Below, piece after piece: positions 1 through 5,626 of a stretch of 11,008 nt of DNA; within the stretch, counting starts at the first letter, position 1; each line of letters begins with the position of its first letter. Source of the stretch: Verrucomicrobiales bacterium (GTDB lineage Bacteria; Verrucomicrobiota; Verrucomicrobiia; Verrucomicrobiales; DEV007); contig JALRFZ010000547.1 of assembly GCA_023253615.1 (NCBI GenBank), positions 1-11,008 on the forward strand, written 5' to 3'. The notes below the pieces were generated by a model, which saw only the letters and a program-made list of their open reading frames with translations, did no database searches and had not been told where the DNA came from. A program made the translations under genes and the position numbers.

Positions 1-1
1 C

Positions 2-811
2 ACCGGAGATGGTGGACCGGCTTTGCAGGGCACCTTCAACAAGCCCCATGAGATCCGCTTCGACGCGGCGGGTGATCTCTTCATCGTCGACATGGTCAAT
101 CACGCCGTGCGAAAGATCGACATGAAGACCGGGATCCTCACCACCATCGCCGGAACGGGCGAGGCCGGCTACAGCGGTGATGGAGGACCCGCGGTGAAGG
201 CCCAATTCAAGCAGCCCCACAGCATCCAGTTTGGTCCCGAAGGCGATCTCTACATCTGCGACATCGGCAATCACGTCATCCGCCGGATCGACATGAAGAC
301 AGGCATCGTTTCGACCTTCGCCGGTACCGGAAAGCCCGGCCCGACCCCGGATGGATCGCCCATCGCCGGCACCCCGCTGAAGGGGCCTCGTTCGCTCGAT
401 TTCGACCGCGAAGGCAATCTGTGGCTCGCCACCCGCGAGGGGAACCAGGTCTTCAAATTCGATCTCAAGGCCGGAAAGATCCACCACATCGCGGGCACCG
501 GCAAAGGCGGCTTCACCGGCCACGGCGGCCCGGCGCTGGAGGCGACTCTCAGCGGACCCAAGGGCATCACGGTCGATGCGGGGGGCAACGTCTGGCTCGC
601 GGATTGCGAGAGCCATTCCATCCGGATGATCGATGCCAAGACCGGCACCATCGAGCTGATCGCCGGCACCGGCAAAAAAGGCGACGGAGCCGACGGAGAT
701 CCGCTGAAATGCGAGCTGGCCCGTCCCCACGGCGTCTATGCCGACGCCGACGGAGGGATCTACATCGGGGACAGTGAAGCCCACAAGATCCGGGTGTTGC
801 GGAAAAAGTAG
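2..811 (+). CDS. NHL-repeat beta-propeller protein, 5' end missing
   Basis: The frame is open from the left edge, so the true start lies outside the window; the TTG at position 23 is only an internal Leu codon. About 269 residues are visible, made of four full and one partial repeats of roughly 55-57 residues. Each repeat has a Gly-Asn/Asp-Leu-Tyr/Trp strand, an Asp followed by Asn/Ser-His, an Ile-Asp-x-Lys-Thr-Gly turn and an Ile-Ala-Gly-Thr-Gly linker. This is the pattern of NHL repeats, which fold into six-bladed propellers, so at least one blade is probably upstream. The last repeat ends at the outer strand (IRVLRKK), as expected if the N-terminus closes the ring. NHL propellers usually bind proteins or ligands or act as lyases; no catalytic residue can be assigned here. 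Any signal peptide is outside the window. The gene converges on the small lipoprotein gene that follows. The family call is firm; the function is unknown. Confidence 0.88.
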   Translation, partial: TGDGGPALQGTFNKPHEIRFDAAGDLFIVDMVNHAVRKIDMKTGILTTIAGTGEAGYSGDGGPAVKAQFKQPHSIQFGPEGDLYICDIGNHVIRRIDMKTGIVSTFAGTGKPGPTPDGSPIAGTPLKGPRSLDFDREGNLWLATREGNQVFKFDLKAGKIHHIAGTGKGGFTGHGGPALEATLSGPKGITVDAGGNVWLADCESHSIRMIDAKTGTIELIAGTGKKGDGADGDPLKCELARPHGVYADADGGIYIGDSEAHKIRVLRKK

Positions 812-834
812 GCGGGCAGGGGACGCGGGAGGGC

Positions 835-862
835 GGCCGGGTCCGTGGCCCCGCGCCCGGCC
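835..862. terminator. GC-rich hairpin between convergent genes
   Basis: GGCCGGG (835-841) and CCCGGCC (856-862) form a perfect 7-bp inverted repeat with a 14-nt loop. It lies in the 52-bp gap between the NHL stop (811) and the stop of the minus-strand lipoprotein (864). Its position suits a shared bidirectional terminator. Neither side has a T tract, so it is not a classical intrinsic terminator, and in such GC-rich DNA it may be chance. Confidence 0.3.
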
Positions 863-863
863 T

Positions 864-1073
864 TCAGTTGCCGGTAGCCTTGTCCACCGCCTTGTCGAGC
901 GCTTCACCGATCTTCTCGCCGGGGCCTTTGGGGTCGATGGCGTCTTCGACGGCCTCGACCGCTTCATCGATTTTTTCGCCGACCTTCTCGGCGGGGCCCT
1001 TCTTCTCGCAGGAAACGAGGGCGAAGGAGAGGGAACAGGCGGCGAGCGCGAGGATGGGGAGGGTGGTTTTCAT
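864..1073 (-). CDS. Small lipoprotein with duplicated amphipathic repeat
   Basis: The predicted product has 69 residues. A short Lys-containing N-terminus, a hydrophobic stretch (residues 5-20) and the lipobox Leu19-Val-Ser-Cys22 indicate signal peptidase II processing and lipid attachment at Cys22. The mature part is built from two similar segments, about residues 26-46 and 50-66, each starting GP-A/G-EK-V/I-GE and continuing with alternating acidic, Ala, Val and Lys residues. These should form amphipathic helices. The start at 1073 was chosen because it puts a normal signal peptide at the N-terminus; an in-frame ATG at 1163 would add 30 unlikely residues and overlap the phosphoesterase start. 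No Shine-Dalgarno sequence is visible, and the start sits in a CCCATG context. I do not recognise a named family. Small envelope lipoproteins of this type are common, and the role is unknown. Confidence 0.75.
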   Translation of the reverse strand: MKTTLPILALAACSLSFALVSCEKKGPAEKVGEKIDEAVEAVEDAIDPKGPGEKIGEALDKAVDKATGN

Positions 1074-1101
1074 GGGATCATCGGGCCGGCTCCGGCCCAT
1101 G
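1071..1101 (-). promoter_or_regulatory. Possible start-codon-masking hairpin in lipoprotein leader
   Basis: On the minus-strand transcript, CATGGG (1101-1096) can pair with CCCATG (1076-1071), which contains the lipoprotein start codon. Nested between them is a competing 7-bp stem, CCGGCCC with GGGCCGG (1083-1089 and 1092-1098, 2-nt centre). The two pairings partly exclude each other because both use 1096-1098. This could hide the start codon or simply reflect GC-rich sequence. On the plus strand the same stem is followed five bases later by six T residues (1104-1109), so it could also act as a weak terminator ahead of the phosphoesterase. Confidence 0.25.
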
Positions 1102-1161
1102 GCTTTTTTGACGGAATCGGAGGGGGTTGGCAAGGGCAATGCTCCCAACTTGCTGATTTTC

Positions 1162-1893
1162 ATGCGCCTGCTTTTTGTCGCCGACCTTCATTATTCCCTC
1201 AAACAGTTCGACTGGCTGCTGGCCGAGGCCGGTCGCCATGATCTCGTCGTGATCGGCGGGGATCTCCTCGACCTCGCTTCCCCGCTCGATCTGGATCTGC
1301 AGATCGCCATCGTGGAGAAGTACCTCACCTTGATCTCGCAAAAGGTGTCGCTCGTCGTTTCCTCGGGAAATCATGATGGCGACAGCCGCAACGAGGCGGA
1401 TGAATCGGTCGCCGCCTGGGTCCGCGAAGCGAGGCACGGGCGGCTCCACACCGACGGGGATGGATTCGACTTCGGCGATGCCCGGATCACCGTTTGTCCC
1501 TGGTGGGACGGCGAGGTGACCCGTGCGGAGGTCGATGCGCTGCTGGAACGCGAGTCGCACCATCGGCGCGACCGCTGGATCTGGATCTACCATGCCCCGC
1601 CGCATGGATCGCGGACAAGCTGGTCGGGGAAACGCCATATCGGTGATGAATTCCTCACCGCCTGGATCGGGCGGCACCGGCCCGACATGGTCTTCAGCGG
1701 TCACATCCACAATTCCCCCTTTTATGGAGAGGGATCGTGGATCGACCGGCTCGGCGATACCTGGGTTTTCAATCCAGGAAGGCAACCAGGCCCCGAGCCG
1801 ACCACCATCGTCGTCGATCTCGAGCGGGGCACCGCGGAATGGCGGAGCATCGAAGGGGAATCAATCCGCGAGCTCGGGATCGCGGAGGGTTAG
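1162..1893 (+). CDS. Calcineurin-like metallophosphoesterase
   Basis: The 243-residue protein carries the complete dinuclear-metal signature of the calcineurin-like phosphoesterase superfamily. It has Asp8-x-His10 right after the first beta strand, Gly-Gly-Asp34 (GGDLLD), Gly-Asn70-His71-Asp72, a His144 (YHAPPH) and Gly-His181-Ile-His183. These enzymes hydrolyse phosphomono- or phosphodiesters with Mn, Fe or other divalent metals. The substrate cannot be told from sequence. There is no signal peptide, so it should be cytoplasmic. The start at 1162 was chosen because the catalytic DxH strand then begins at the N-terminus, as is usual; in-frame ATGs at 1072 and 1099 would add 30 or 21 non-conserved residues. 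No clear Shine-Dalgarno sequence is present. It diverges from the small lipoprotein gene across 88 bp, and its last 33 bases overlap the convergent cNMP-fold gene. The fold is certain; the exact reaction is open. Confidence 0.9.
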   Translation: MRLLFVADLHYSLKQFDWLLAEAGRHDLVVIGGDLLDLASPLDLDLQIAIVEKYLTLISQKVSLVVSSGNHDGDSRNEADESVAAWVREARHGRLHTDGDGFDFGDARITVCPWWDGEVTRAEVDALLERESHHRRDRWIWIYHAPPHGSRTSWSGKRHIGDEFLTAWIGRHRPDMVFSGHIHNSPFYGEGSWIDRLGDTWVFNPGRQPGPEPTTIVVDLERGTAEWRSIEGESIRELGIAEG

Positions 1894-2352
1894 GCGCCGC
1901 GGGGCGATACGCTCGCGAGGGTGGCGGTGCATGAGGAGATCGATCATGCCATCGACCATGCCGAGATGGTCGTGCCCGTCGAACTGCTGCTTCAGATCGA
2001 CGAGGTAGCGGTTCACCCCGTCGAGGCGGCGCGCGAGGAGGCGGCAGAGATGCAGGCTGATCGCGGGATTCTCCTCAAGCATGGCCACCGGATCCTCGAT
2101 CACCCGGAAATGCGCGGGCTCCACCACGCGGACTTCGGCGGTGTGCGGCACACCCAGCAGGGCCGAGAGATCGCCGAAGACGGCTCCAGGTTCGTTCGTG
2201 CGGGTGACGGTGATGCCGCCCTTGGTGACTTCGACGACGCCATCGACGAGGAAATACAGCAAACCCGTGCTCCCGCCCTCGGAGATCACGGTCTCTCCGG
2301 CTTCGAAAGCGCAGAGGGGATGGTGGTGGAGGTGGTCGAGAAGAGGGGTCAT
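1861..2352 (-). CDS. Stand-alone cyclic-nucleotide-binding-fold protein
   Basis: From the ATG at 2352 the product has 163 residues. Residues about 12-105 match the cNMP-binding beta-barrel: Phe-x-Ala-Gly-Glu at 16-20, Glu-Gly at 25-26, LYFLVDG at 32-38 and the phosphate-binding cassette FGDLSALLGVPHTAEV at 59-74. The cassette has Asp61 where Glu is usual and His70 where the arginine that grips the cyclic phosphate is normally found, so cAMP or cGMP binding is doubtful. A helical tail follows, with no DNA-binding helix-turn-helix, so it is not a CRP/FNR-type regulator. It may be a regulatory or protein-interaction module. A GTG at 2463 with a purine-rich AAGGG just upstream could give a 200-residue form overlapping the trpC stop, hinting at translational coupling. 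That 37-residue extension looks disordered, so I prefer 2352. It lies downstream of trpC on the same strand. Confidence 0.8.
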   Translation of the reverse strand: MTPLLDHLHHHPLCAFEAGETVISEGGSTGLLYFLVDGVVEVTKGGITVTRTNEPGAVFGDLSALLGVPHTAEVRVVEPAHFRVIEDPVAMLEENPAISLHLCRLLARRLDGVNRYLVDLKQQFDGHDHLGMVDGMIDLLMHRHPRERIAPRRLTLRDPELAD

Positions 2353-2429
2353 GCCTGGGGATTCGGGGCGGGTGGAGGAACCCCGCTTTCTGAAAGCAGT
2401 TTCGATGCCCGTCGCCCGGACGATGATCG

Positions 2430-2454
2430 GATCCCGGCGGGTTCCCGCCGGATC
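2430..2454 (-). terminator. Strong hairpin at the trpC stop codon
   Basis: The plus-strand sequence contains CCGGCGG, a 4-nt GTTC loop and CCGCCGG, extended outward by GATC on both sides with one bulged C. On the minus strand it starts at the trpC stop codon and continues into the gap before the cNMP-fold gene. No T tract follows, so Rho-independent termination is not assured; it may stabilise the trpC mRNA 3' end. If the GTG at 2463 is used by the next gene, this hairpin lies in coding sequence. Confidence 0.35.
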
Positions 2455-3283
2455 AGTCGTCACCGCCGCCCTTCAGCTCCGCCATTTTCGCGGTCTTGTC
2501 GCCGGCGCGCATGAGGGCCTCGCCCACGAGGATGGCGTCGGCACCCCAGGTCCGGATCCGTTTCGTATCGGTGCCGTTGTGGATCCCGCTCTCGCTCACG
2601 AGGATGTGATCCGGACCGACTTCCTCGCTGAGGCGCTCGGTCGTTCCGAGATCGACTTCGAAGGTGCGGAGATTCCGGTTGTTCACGCCGATGATGCGGG
2701 CACCCGTCTCAAGGGCGCGTTCCATCTCCCCGAGGTCGTGGACCTCCACGAGCACGTCGAGCTGGTAGTTCCCCGCGACTTCGAGGAGGTGGAGGAGGGT
2801 CTCCTGCTCCAGCGCGGCGACGATCAGGAGGATCGCGTCGGCGCCCGCGACGACCGATTCGTAGATCTGGACCTCGTCGATGATGAAATCCTTCCGGAGG
2901 AGCGGCAGATCCACCCGCTCGCGGATCTTCGCGAGGTAGGAAAGGTGGCCTTGGAAATACGTTTCGTCGGTGAGGATGGAGAGCGCGTTGGCTCCCGCCT
3001 CCGCGTAAGCTTCGGCGATGGCCACGGGATCGAAATCCCGGACAATCGTGCCGGCCGAGGGCGAGGCCCGTTTCACCTCGGCGATGACGGCCAGTTCGCC
3101 GGTACCGTAGCCCTCATCCTCGCTCCGGTCCCGGATCGCCCCGCCCAGGGCGGTCTCGAACGAGCGGAAGTCCTCGCGCGCCTGGGCGGCGAATTGGAGT
3201 TTCTCGCGCACTGGCATCAGGCGCCGCACTTCCTCGGCTTTGTCGGCGAGGATTTCGTCGAGTTTGTTCCCGAATTTCTTCAT
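2453..3283 (-). CDS. trpC: Indole-3-glycerol phosphate synthase
   Basis: This cytoplasmic TIM-barrel enzyme converts 1-(2-carboxyphenylamino)-1-deoxyribulose 5-phosphate to indole-3-glycerol phosphate with loss of CO2 and water, the fourth step of tryptophan synthesis from chorismate. The 276-residue length is close to the usual 255-270. Family motifs appear in order: Glu69-Val-Lys71-Arg-Ala-Ser-Pro-Ser, Leu-Arg-Lys131-Asp-Phe-Ile-Ile-Asp, Val-Glu180-Val-His, Gly-Val-Asn-Asn-Arg-Asn-Leu (199-205), Ser-Glu231-Ser-Gly-Ile and Ala-Ile-Leu-Val-Gly-Glu-Ala. The two lysines and the glutamates match the catalytic set. It is monofunctional, with no fused TrpF or TrpD, and no other trp gene lies in the window. 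The ATG at 3283 gives the normal N-terminus; no Shine-Dalgarno sequence precedes it. The cNMP-fold gene follows on the same strand. Confidence 0.97.
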   Translation of the reverse strand: MKKFGNKLDEILADKAEEVRRLMPVREKLQFAAQAREDFRSFETALGGAIRDRSEDEGYGTGELAVIAEVKRASPSAGTIVRDFDPVAIAEAYAEAGANALSILTDETYFQGHLSYLAKIRERVDLPLLRKDFIIDEVQIYESVVAGADAILLIVAALEQETLLHLLEVAGNYQLDVLVEVHDLGEMERALETGARIIGVNNRNLRTFEVDLGTTERLSEEVGPDHILVSESGIHNGTDTKRIRTWGADAILVGEALMRAGDKTAKMAELKGGGDD

Positions 3284-3336
3284 CTCTGGAGGGCAGGGGA
3301 GGCACCCTTACCCCGCCATTTCCGGCCTGCCAATGA

Positions 3337-3342
3337 ATTCTA
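3337..3342 (-). promoter_or_regulatory. Possible -10 element for trpC
   Basis: On the minus strand TAGAAT matches five of six bases of the TATAAT consensus and lies in an AT-rich island (about 3330-3362) in otherwise GC-rich DNA. It is 53 bp upstream of the trpC start. No convincing -35 hexamer stands 16-18 bp further up. The same island holds a plus-strand TTGAAA (3354-3359), a possible -35 for the tRNA-Gly transcript, but without a good -10 partner. Confidence 0.35.
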
Positions 3343-3410
3343 AAATTTTTGCCTTGAAAATCGCACGAACCCCGGCATCTTACCGTCCGCTCCGCCGCAA
3401 GGTGGATCAC

Positions 3411-3485
3411 GCGGGTGTAGCTCAGGGGTAGAGCGCAACCTTGCCAAGGTTGATGTCGTGAGTTCGAATCTCATCACCCGCTCCA
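3411..3485 (+). tRNA. tRNA-Gly(GCC)
   Basis: A full cloverleaf can be drawn. The acceptor stem GCGGGTG pairs with CACCCGC (3475-3481), the discriminator is T3482, and CCA is encoded at 3483-3485. The D arm contains GCTC-AGGGGTA-GAGC, the anticodon stem is CAACC/GGTTG around the loop TTGCCAA, and the T loop carries TTCGAAT. The anticodon at 3443-3445 is GCC, which reads GGC and GGU glycine codons. The prmA gene begins 37 bp after the CCA with no terminator between them, so the two are probably transcribed together. Confidence 0.97.
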
Positions 3486-3510
3486 ATTTTCTCATCACAC
3501 AAGGTTTCGC

Positions 3511-3515
3511 GGAGG
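3511..3515 (+). promoter_or_regulatory. Shine-Dalgarno sequence that sets the prmA TTG start
   Basis: GGAGG lies 7 nt before the TTG at 3523. It is the only textbook Shine-Dalgarno sequence at good spacing before any gene in this window, and it supports the unusual TTG initiation codon. Confidence 0.7.
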
Positions 3516-3522
3516 TCCTTCC

Positions 3523-4401
3523 TTGGAGACGCTGTATCGCTGGTCGAAGTTCATCGAGGAAGACCGGCTCGAGGAGTGGGAGAACCGCTTCATTGCCGAG
3601 GAGGTTTCCTACGTGCTCGAAAAGGCCGAGAAACGCCGCCGCTGGTTGCTGTCCGTCTACGCCACCACCCGGGAGGAAGCGGACGATCTTCTCGCCCGCC
3701 ATGGAGGATCCGTCGATCCCCTCGCTCCCGTGCAATGGCAGCCCGCGCCCGGCTCCGGCGCGGAAATGTTGCTGCGGGTGCGCGATGCGCTTCTCGTCAC
3801 CGGCTCGGACGAACCCGCCACGATCGCCCGCCTCGCGGCCGGGCATCCCGGGCGCATCGTGCTCAGCTTTCCTCCCCAGCTGGCCTTTGGCACCGGGGCG
3901 CATCCCACCACGGCCGGTTGCCTCCGCTTCCTCGTGGATTTCGCGAAGGCACGGCCCGGCGGACCCTGGAGCGTGCTGGATCTCGGGTGCGGCAGCGGCA
4001 TCCTCGCCATTGCCGCGGCGAAGCTCGGTGCCTCCCGCGTCGTCGCGGTGGAAAACGATGGCATGGCCCTCATCTATGCCCGGGAGAACGCGGAGCGCCA
4101 CGGAGTCGCCGACCGGATCGAATTCATCGAAGGCGACGCCATCGCCTTGATGGCTGCGGAAGCCGGGCGGCCCTACGACCTCATTGCCGCGAATCTCTTC
4201 AGCGACCTCCTCGAGGCGCTTTTTCCGCGTTTTCCCGCGCATCTCGCCGCGGGGGGAGAGCTCATCGTCTCGGGATTCCTCGCCATCCAGGCCGATTCCA
4301 TCCGGCGCCACGCCGATGCCGCCGGCCTCCCCTTGTACGACACGACGAGGCGGGGGAAATGGATGGCCGGACGGGCCCGGCGCGTGGATCCGGACGCCTG
4401 A
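3523..4401 (+). CDS. prmA: Ribosomal protein L11 methyltransferase (PrmA family)
   Basis: The 292-residue product fits the PrmA family length and domain order: a small N-terminal substrate-recognition domain (about 1-90), a linker, and a class I SAM-dependent methyltransferase domain. The PrmA hallmark FGTGAHPTT is at 122-130. SAM motif I, Leu-Asp-Leu-Gly-Cys-Gly-Ser-Gly, is at 152-159, with the acidic Glu177 ending strand 2 (AVEND). The motif IV region, Ala-Ala-Asn-Leu-Phe (222-226), occupies the place of the usual ANIL, and a Gly-Gly-x-Leu-Ile-x-Ser-Gly strand follows. PrmA trimethylates lysines and the N-terminus of ribosomal protein L11. Translation starts at TTG, supported by GGAGG 7 nt upstream; no nearby ATG gives a sensible N-terminus. 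It sits directly behind tRNA-Gly and is likely cotranscribed with it. A divergent homolog that methylates another substrate cannot be excluded. Confidence 0.88.
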   Translation: METLYRWSKFIEEDRLEEWENRFIAEEVSYVLEKAEKRRRWLLSVYATTREEADDLLARHGGSVDPLAPVQWQPAPGSGAEMLLRVRDALLVTGSDEPATIARLAAGHPGRIVLSFPPQLAFGTGAHPTTAGCLRFLVDFAKARPGGPWSVLDLGCGSGILAIAAAKLGASRVVAVENDGMALIYARENAERHGVADRIEFIEGDAIALMAAEAGRPYDLIAANLFSDLLEALFPRFPAHLAAGGELIVSGFLAIQADSIRRHADAAGLPLYDTTRRGKWMAGRARRVDPDA

Positions 4402-4425
4402 GCGGACCTGCGTGAGAAAAGCGTC

Positions 4426-4454
4426 GTCGCAAATCCCGATTCATCCGGTATACT
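4426..4454 (+). promoter_or_regulatory. Possible sigma70-type promoter for the PIN-TRAM gene
   Basis: TATACT at 4449-4454 matches five of six bases of the -10 consensus. GTCGCA stands exactly 17 bp upstream (4426-4431) but matches only three of six -35 bases. The site lies 72 bp before the next start codon and just after the prmA stop, where a new promoter would be expected. Confidence 0.4.
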
Positions 4455-4481
4455 TCGCGCGCGCCCAGTGAGAACCGCGCT

Positions 4482-4503
4482 GCTCCGGAGTCTCCTCCGG
4501 GGC
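4482..4503 (+). other. Hairpin in the leader of the PIN-TRAM gene
   Basis: GCTCCGGAG (4482-4490) pairs with CTCCGGGGC (4495-4503) over 9 bp, including one G-T wobble, around a TCTC loop. It lies between the candidate -10 element and the ATG at 4527. The downstream side is C-rich without a T tract, so it is more likely a 5' leader structure or a weak prmA terminator than an intrinsic terminator. Confidence 0.35.
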
Positions 4504-4526
4504 TCGTCCCCCACCCGCCCGTCCCC

Positions 4527-5540
4527 ATGAGCCAGTATGCCCTCCTCAACGTGATCCGGATGTTTTTCCTCCTCCTCGCGGGGTTCATCGGGGCGCTCGT
4601 CGCGATGGGGGAAAACGCTTCGATCTGGTGGTTCGGATCGATCATCGGCCTGGGATTCGCCTCGATGGTGATCGTGTTCGACATCATGTTGCGGCACCTC
4701 ACCTTCCGCTCGTTTTCCCACGGGACCTTCGGACTCCTCATCGGCCTGCTCTGCGCCTGGCTCGTCACCCGCATCGGCTTCTTCGAGACCGATCTCGCCC
4801 AGCAGTTCCCGCTCGCCGGCAGCATTTTCAATCTCGGGGTCTTCCTCGGGTTCGGCTTCATCGGCGTGATGCTCGCCTTGCGGAGCAAGCGCGAGGAGTT
4901 TTCCCTGCTCATCCCCTATGTCCGATTCCGCCAGGATTCCTTGCAGGATCTGCCCACCCTGCTCGATACGAACATCATCATCGACGGCCGCATTCCCGGC
5001 ATCTGTGCGGCCGGCTTCCTCGGCGGCGCCCTCGTCGTGCCCCGCTTCGTGCTCGACGAGCTGCAGAAAATGGCCGACTCCTCCGATGAGCTGAAACGAG
5101 GCCGCGGACGCCGGGGGCTCGACACCCTCAACGCGATGAAATCGACCAACGGGATCGACATGACCATCCGCGACGAGTCTTTCGAGGCGGGGCTCTCCAC
5201 CGAGGCGAAAATGTTGCAACTCGCCGACCTCCTCGACGCCCGCATTCTCACCAACGACGCCAATCTCGGCAAGGTCGCCCGCCTCAAGGGCATCTCCGTG
5301 CTGAATCTGAACGAGCTCTCCCTCGCCCTGAAGCCGATCGTGTCGCCGGGTGATGAACTCGCCCTGGAACTCGTCAAGGAAGGCAAGGACGACCACCAGG
5401 CCGTCGGTTACCTGCCCGATGGCACGATGATCGTCGTGAACCACGCCAAACGCCATATCGGCACGCTCCAACACGTCATCGTCGCCGGTGCCGTGCAGAC
5501 CAGCGCCGGCCGGCTCATCTTCGCCGAAATGAAGAAGTAA
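4527..5540 (+). CDS. YacL-like membrane-anchored PIN-TRAM protein
   Basis: The 337-residue protein has four predicted transmembrane helices (about 8-27, 33-54, 65-86 and 97-118), then a cytoplasmic PIN domain (about 143-262) and a C-terminal TRAM domain (about 272-333). This matches YacL of Bacillus subtilis and its homologs. PIN domains are Mg/Mn-dependent nucleases. Visible active-site acids are Asp147 (LLDTNIIIDGRI), Glu179 (VLDELQ), Glu226 (EAKMLQLAD) where Asp is usual, and Asp244 (LTNDANL). The stretch ADSSDELKRGRGRRGLD (183-199) is strongly family-like. TRAM domains bind RNA, so a membrane-tethered RNA-processing role is the natural inference; the substrate is not known to me. The ATG at 4527 gives an N-terminus that runs straight into helix 1; no Shine-Dalgarno sequence is present. 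It follows prmA by 125 bp and likely has its own promoter. Confidence 0.92.
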   Translation: MSQYALLNVIRMFFLLLAGFIGALVAMGENASIWWFGSIIGLGFASMVIVFDIMLRHLTFRSFSHGTFGLLIGLLCAWLVTRIGFFETDLAQQFPLAGSIFNLGVFLGFGFIGVMLALRSKREEFSLLIPYVRFRQDSLQDLPTLLDTNIIIDGRIPGICAAGFLGGALVVPRFVLDELQKMADSSDELKRGRGRRGLDTLNAMKSTNGIDMTIRDESFEAGLSTEAKMLQLADLLDARILTNDANLGKVARLKGISVLNLNELSLALKPIVSPGDELALELVKEGKDDHQAVGYLPDGTMIVVNHAKRHIGTLQHVIVAGAVQTSAGRLIFAEMKK

Positions 5541-5542
5541 AG

Positions 5543-5590
5543 CCTCCCGGAAGGCCGGGGTGGCGTGATCGCGGTAGGAACTCCGGGAGG
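5543..5590. repeat. Perfect 9-bp inverted repeat between PIN-TRAM and DUF1549 genes
   Basis: CCTCCCGGA (5543-5551) and TCCGGGAGG (5582-5590) are exact reverse complements separated by 30 nt. The spacer can form a small inner stem (GCG-TGAT-CGC). The repeat fills most of the 86-bp gap between the PIN-TRAM stop (5540) and the DUF1549 start (5627). It could be a factor-binding site, an mRNA structure or a terminator without a T tract. Confidence 0.5.
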
Positions 5591-5626
5591 GTGGCGGGGT
5601 CTCATTCCGCGGTATTCCTCATTGCC

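Noticed and set aside
868..1161. The upstream extension of the metallophosphoesterase frame.
   Set aside because: It would overlap the lipoprotein gene, and the catalytic DxH strand would no longer be near the N-terminus. The added residues show no conserved features.
2081..3343. A 420-codon plus-strand open frame opposite trpC.
   Set aside because: It is the complement of a certain trpC gene, has no family motifs, and has the His/Asp/Glu-rich look of a reversed coding frame.
3354..3382. TTGAAA with ATCTTA as a complete promoter for tRNA-Gly.
   Set aside because: The -35 is fair, but the -10 matches the consensus poorly, so it is not listed as a promoter.
3340..4311. A 323-codon minus-strand open frame crossing the tRNA and prmA.
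   Set aside because: It runs through a tRNA gene and a well-supported methyltransferase gene and resembles no protein family.
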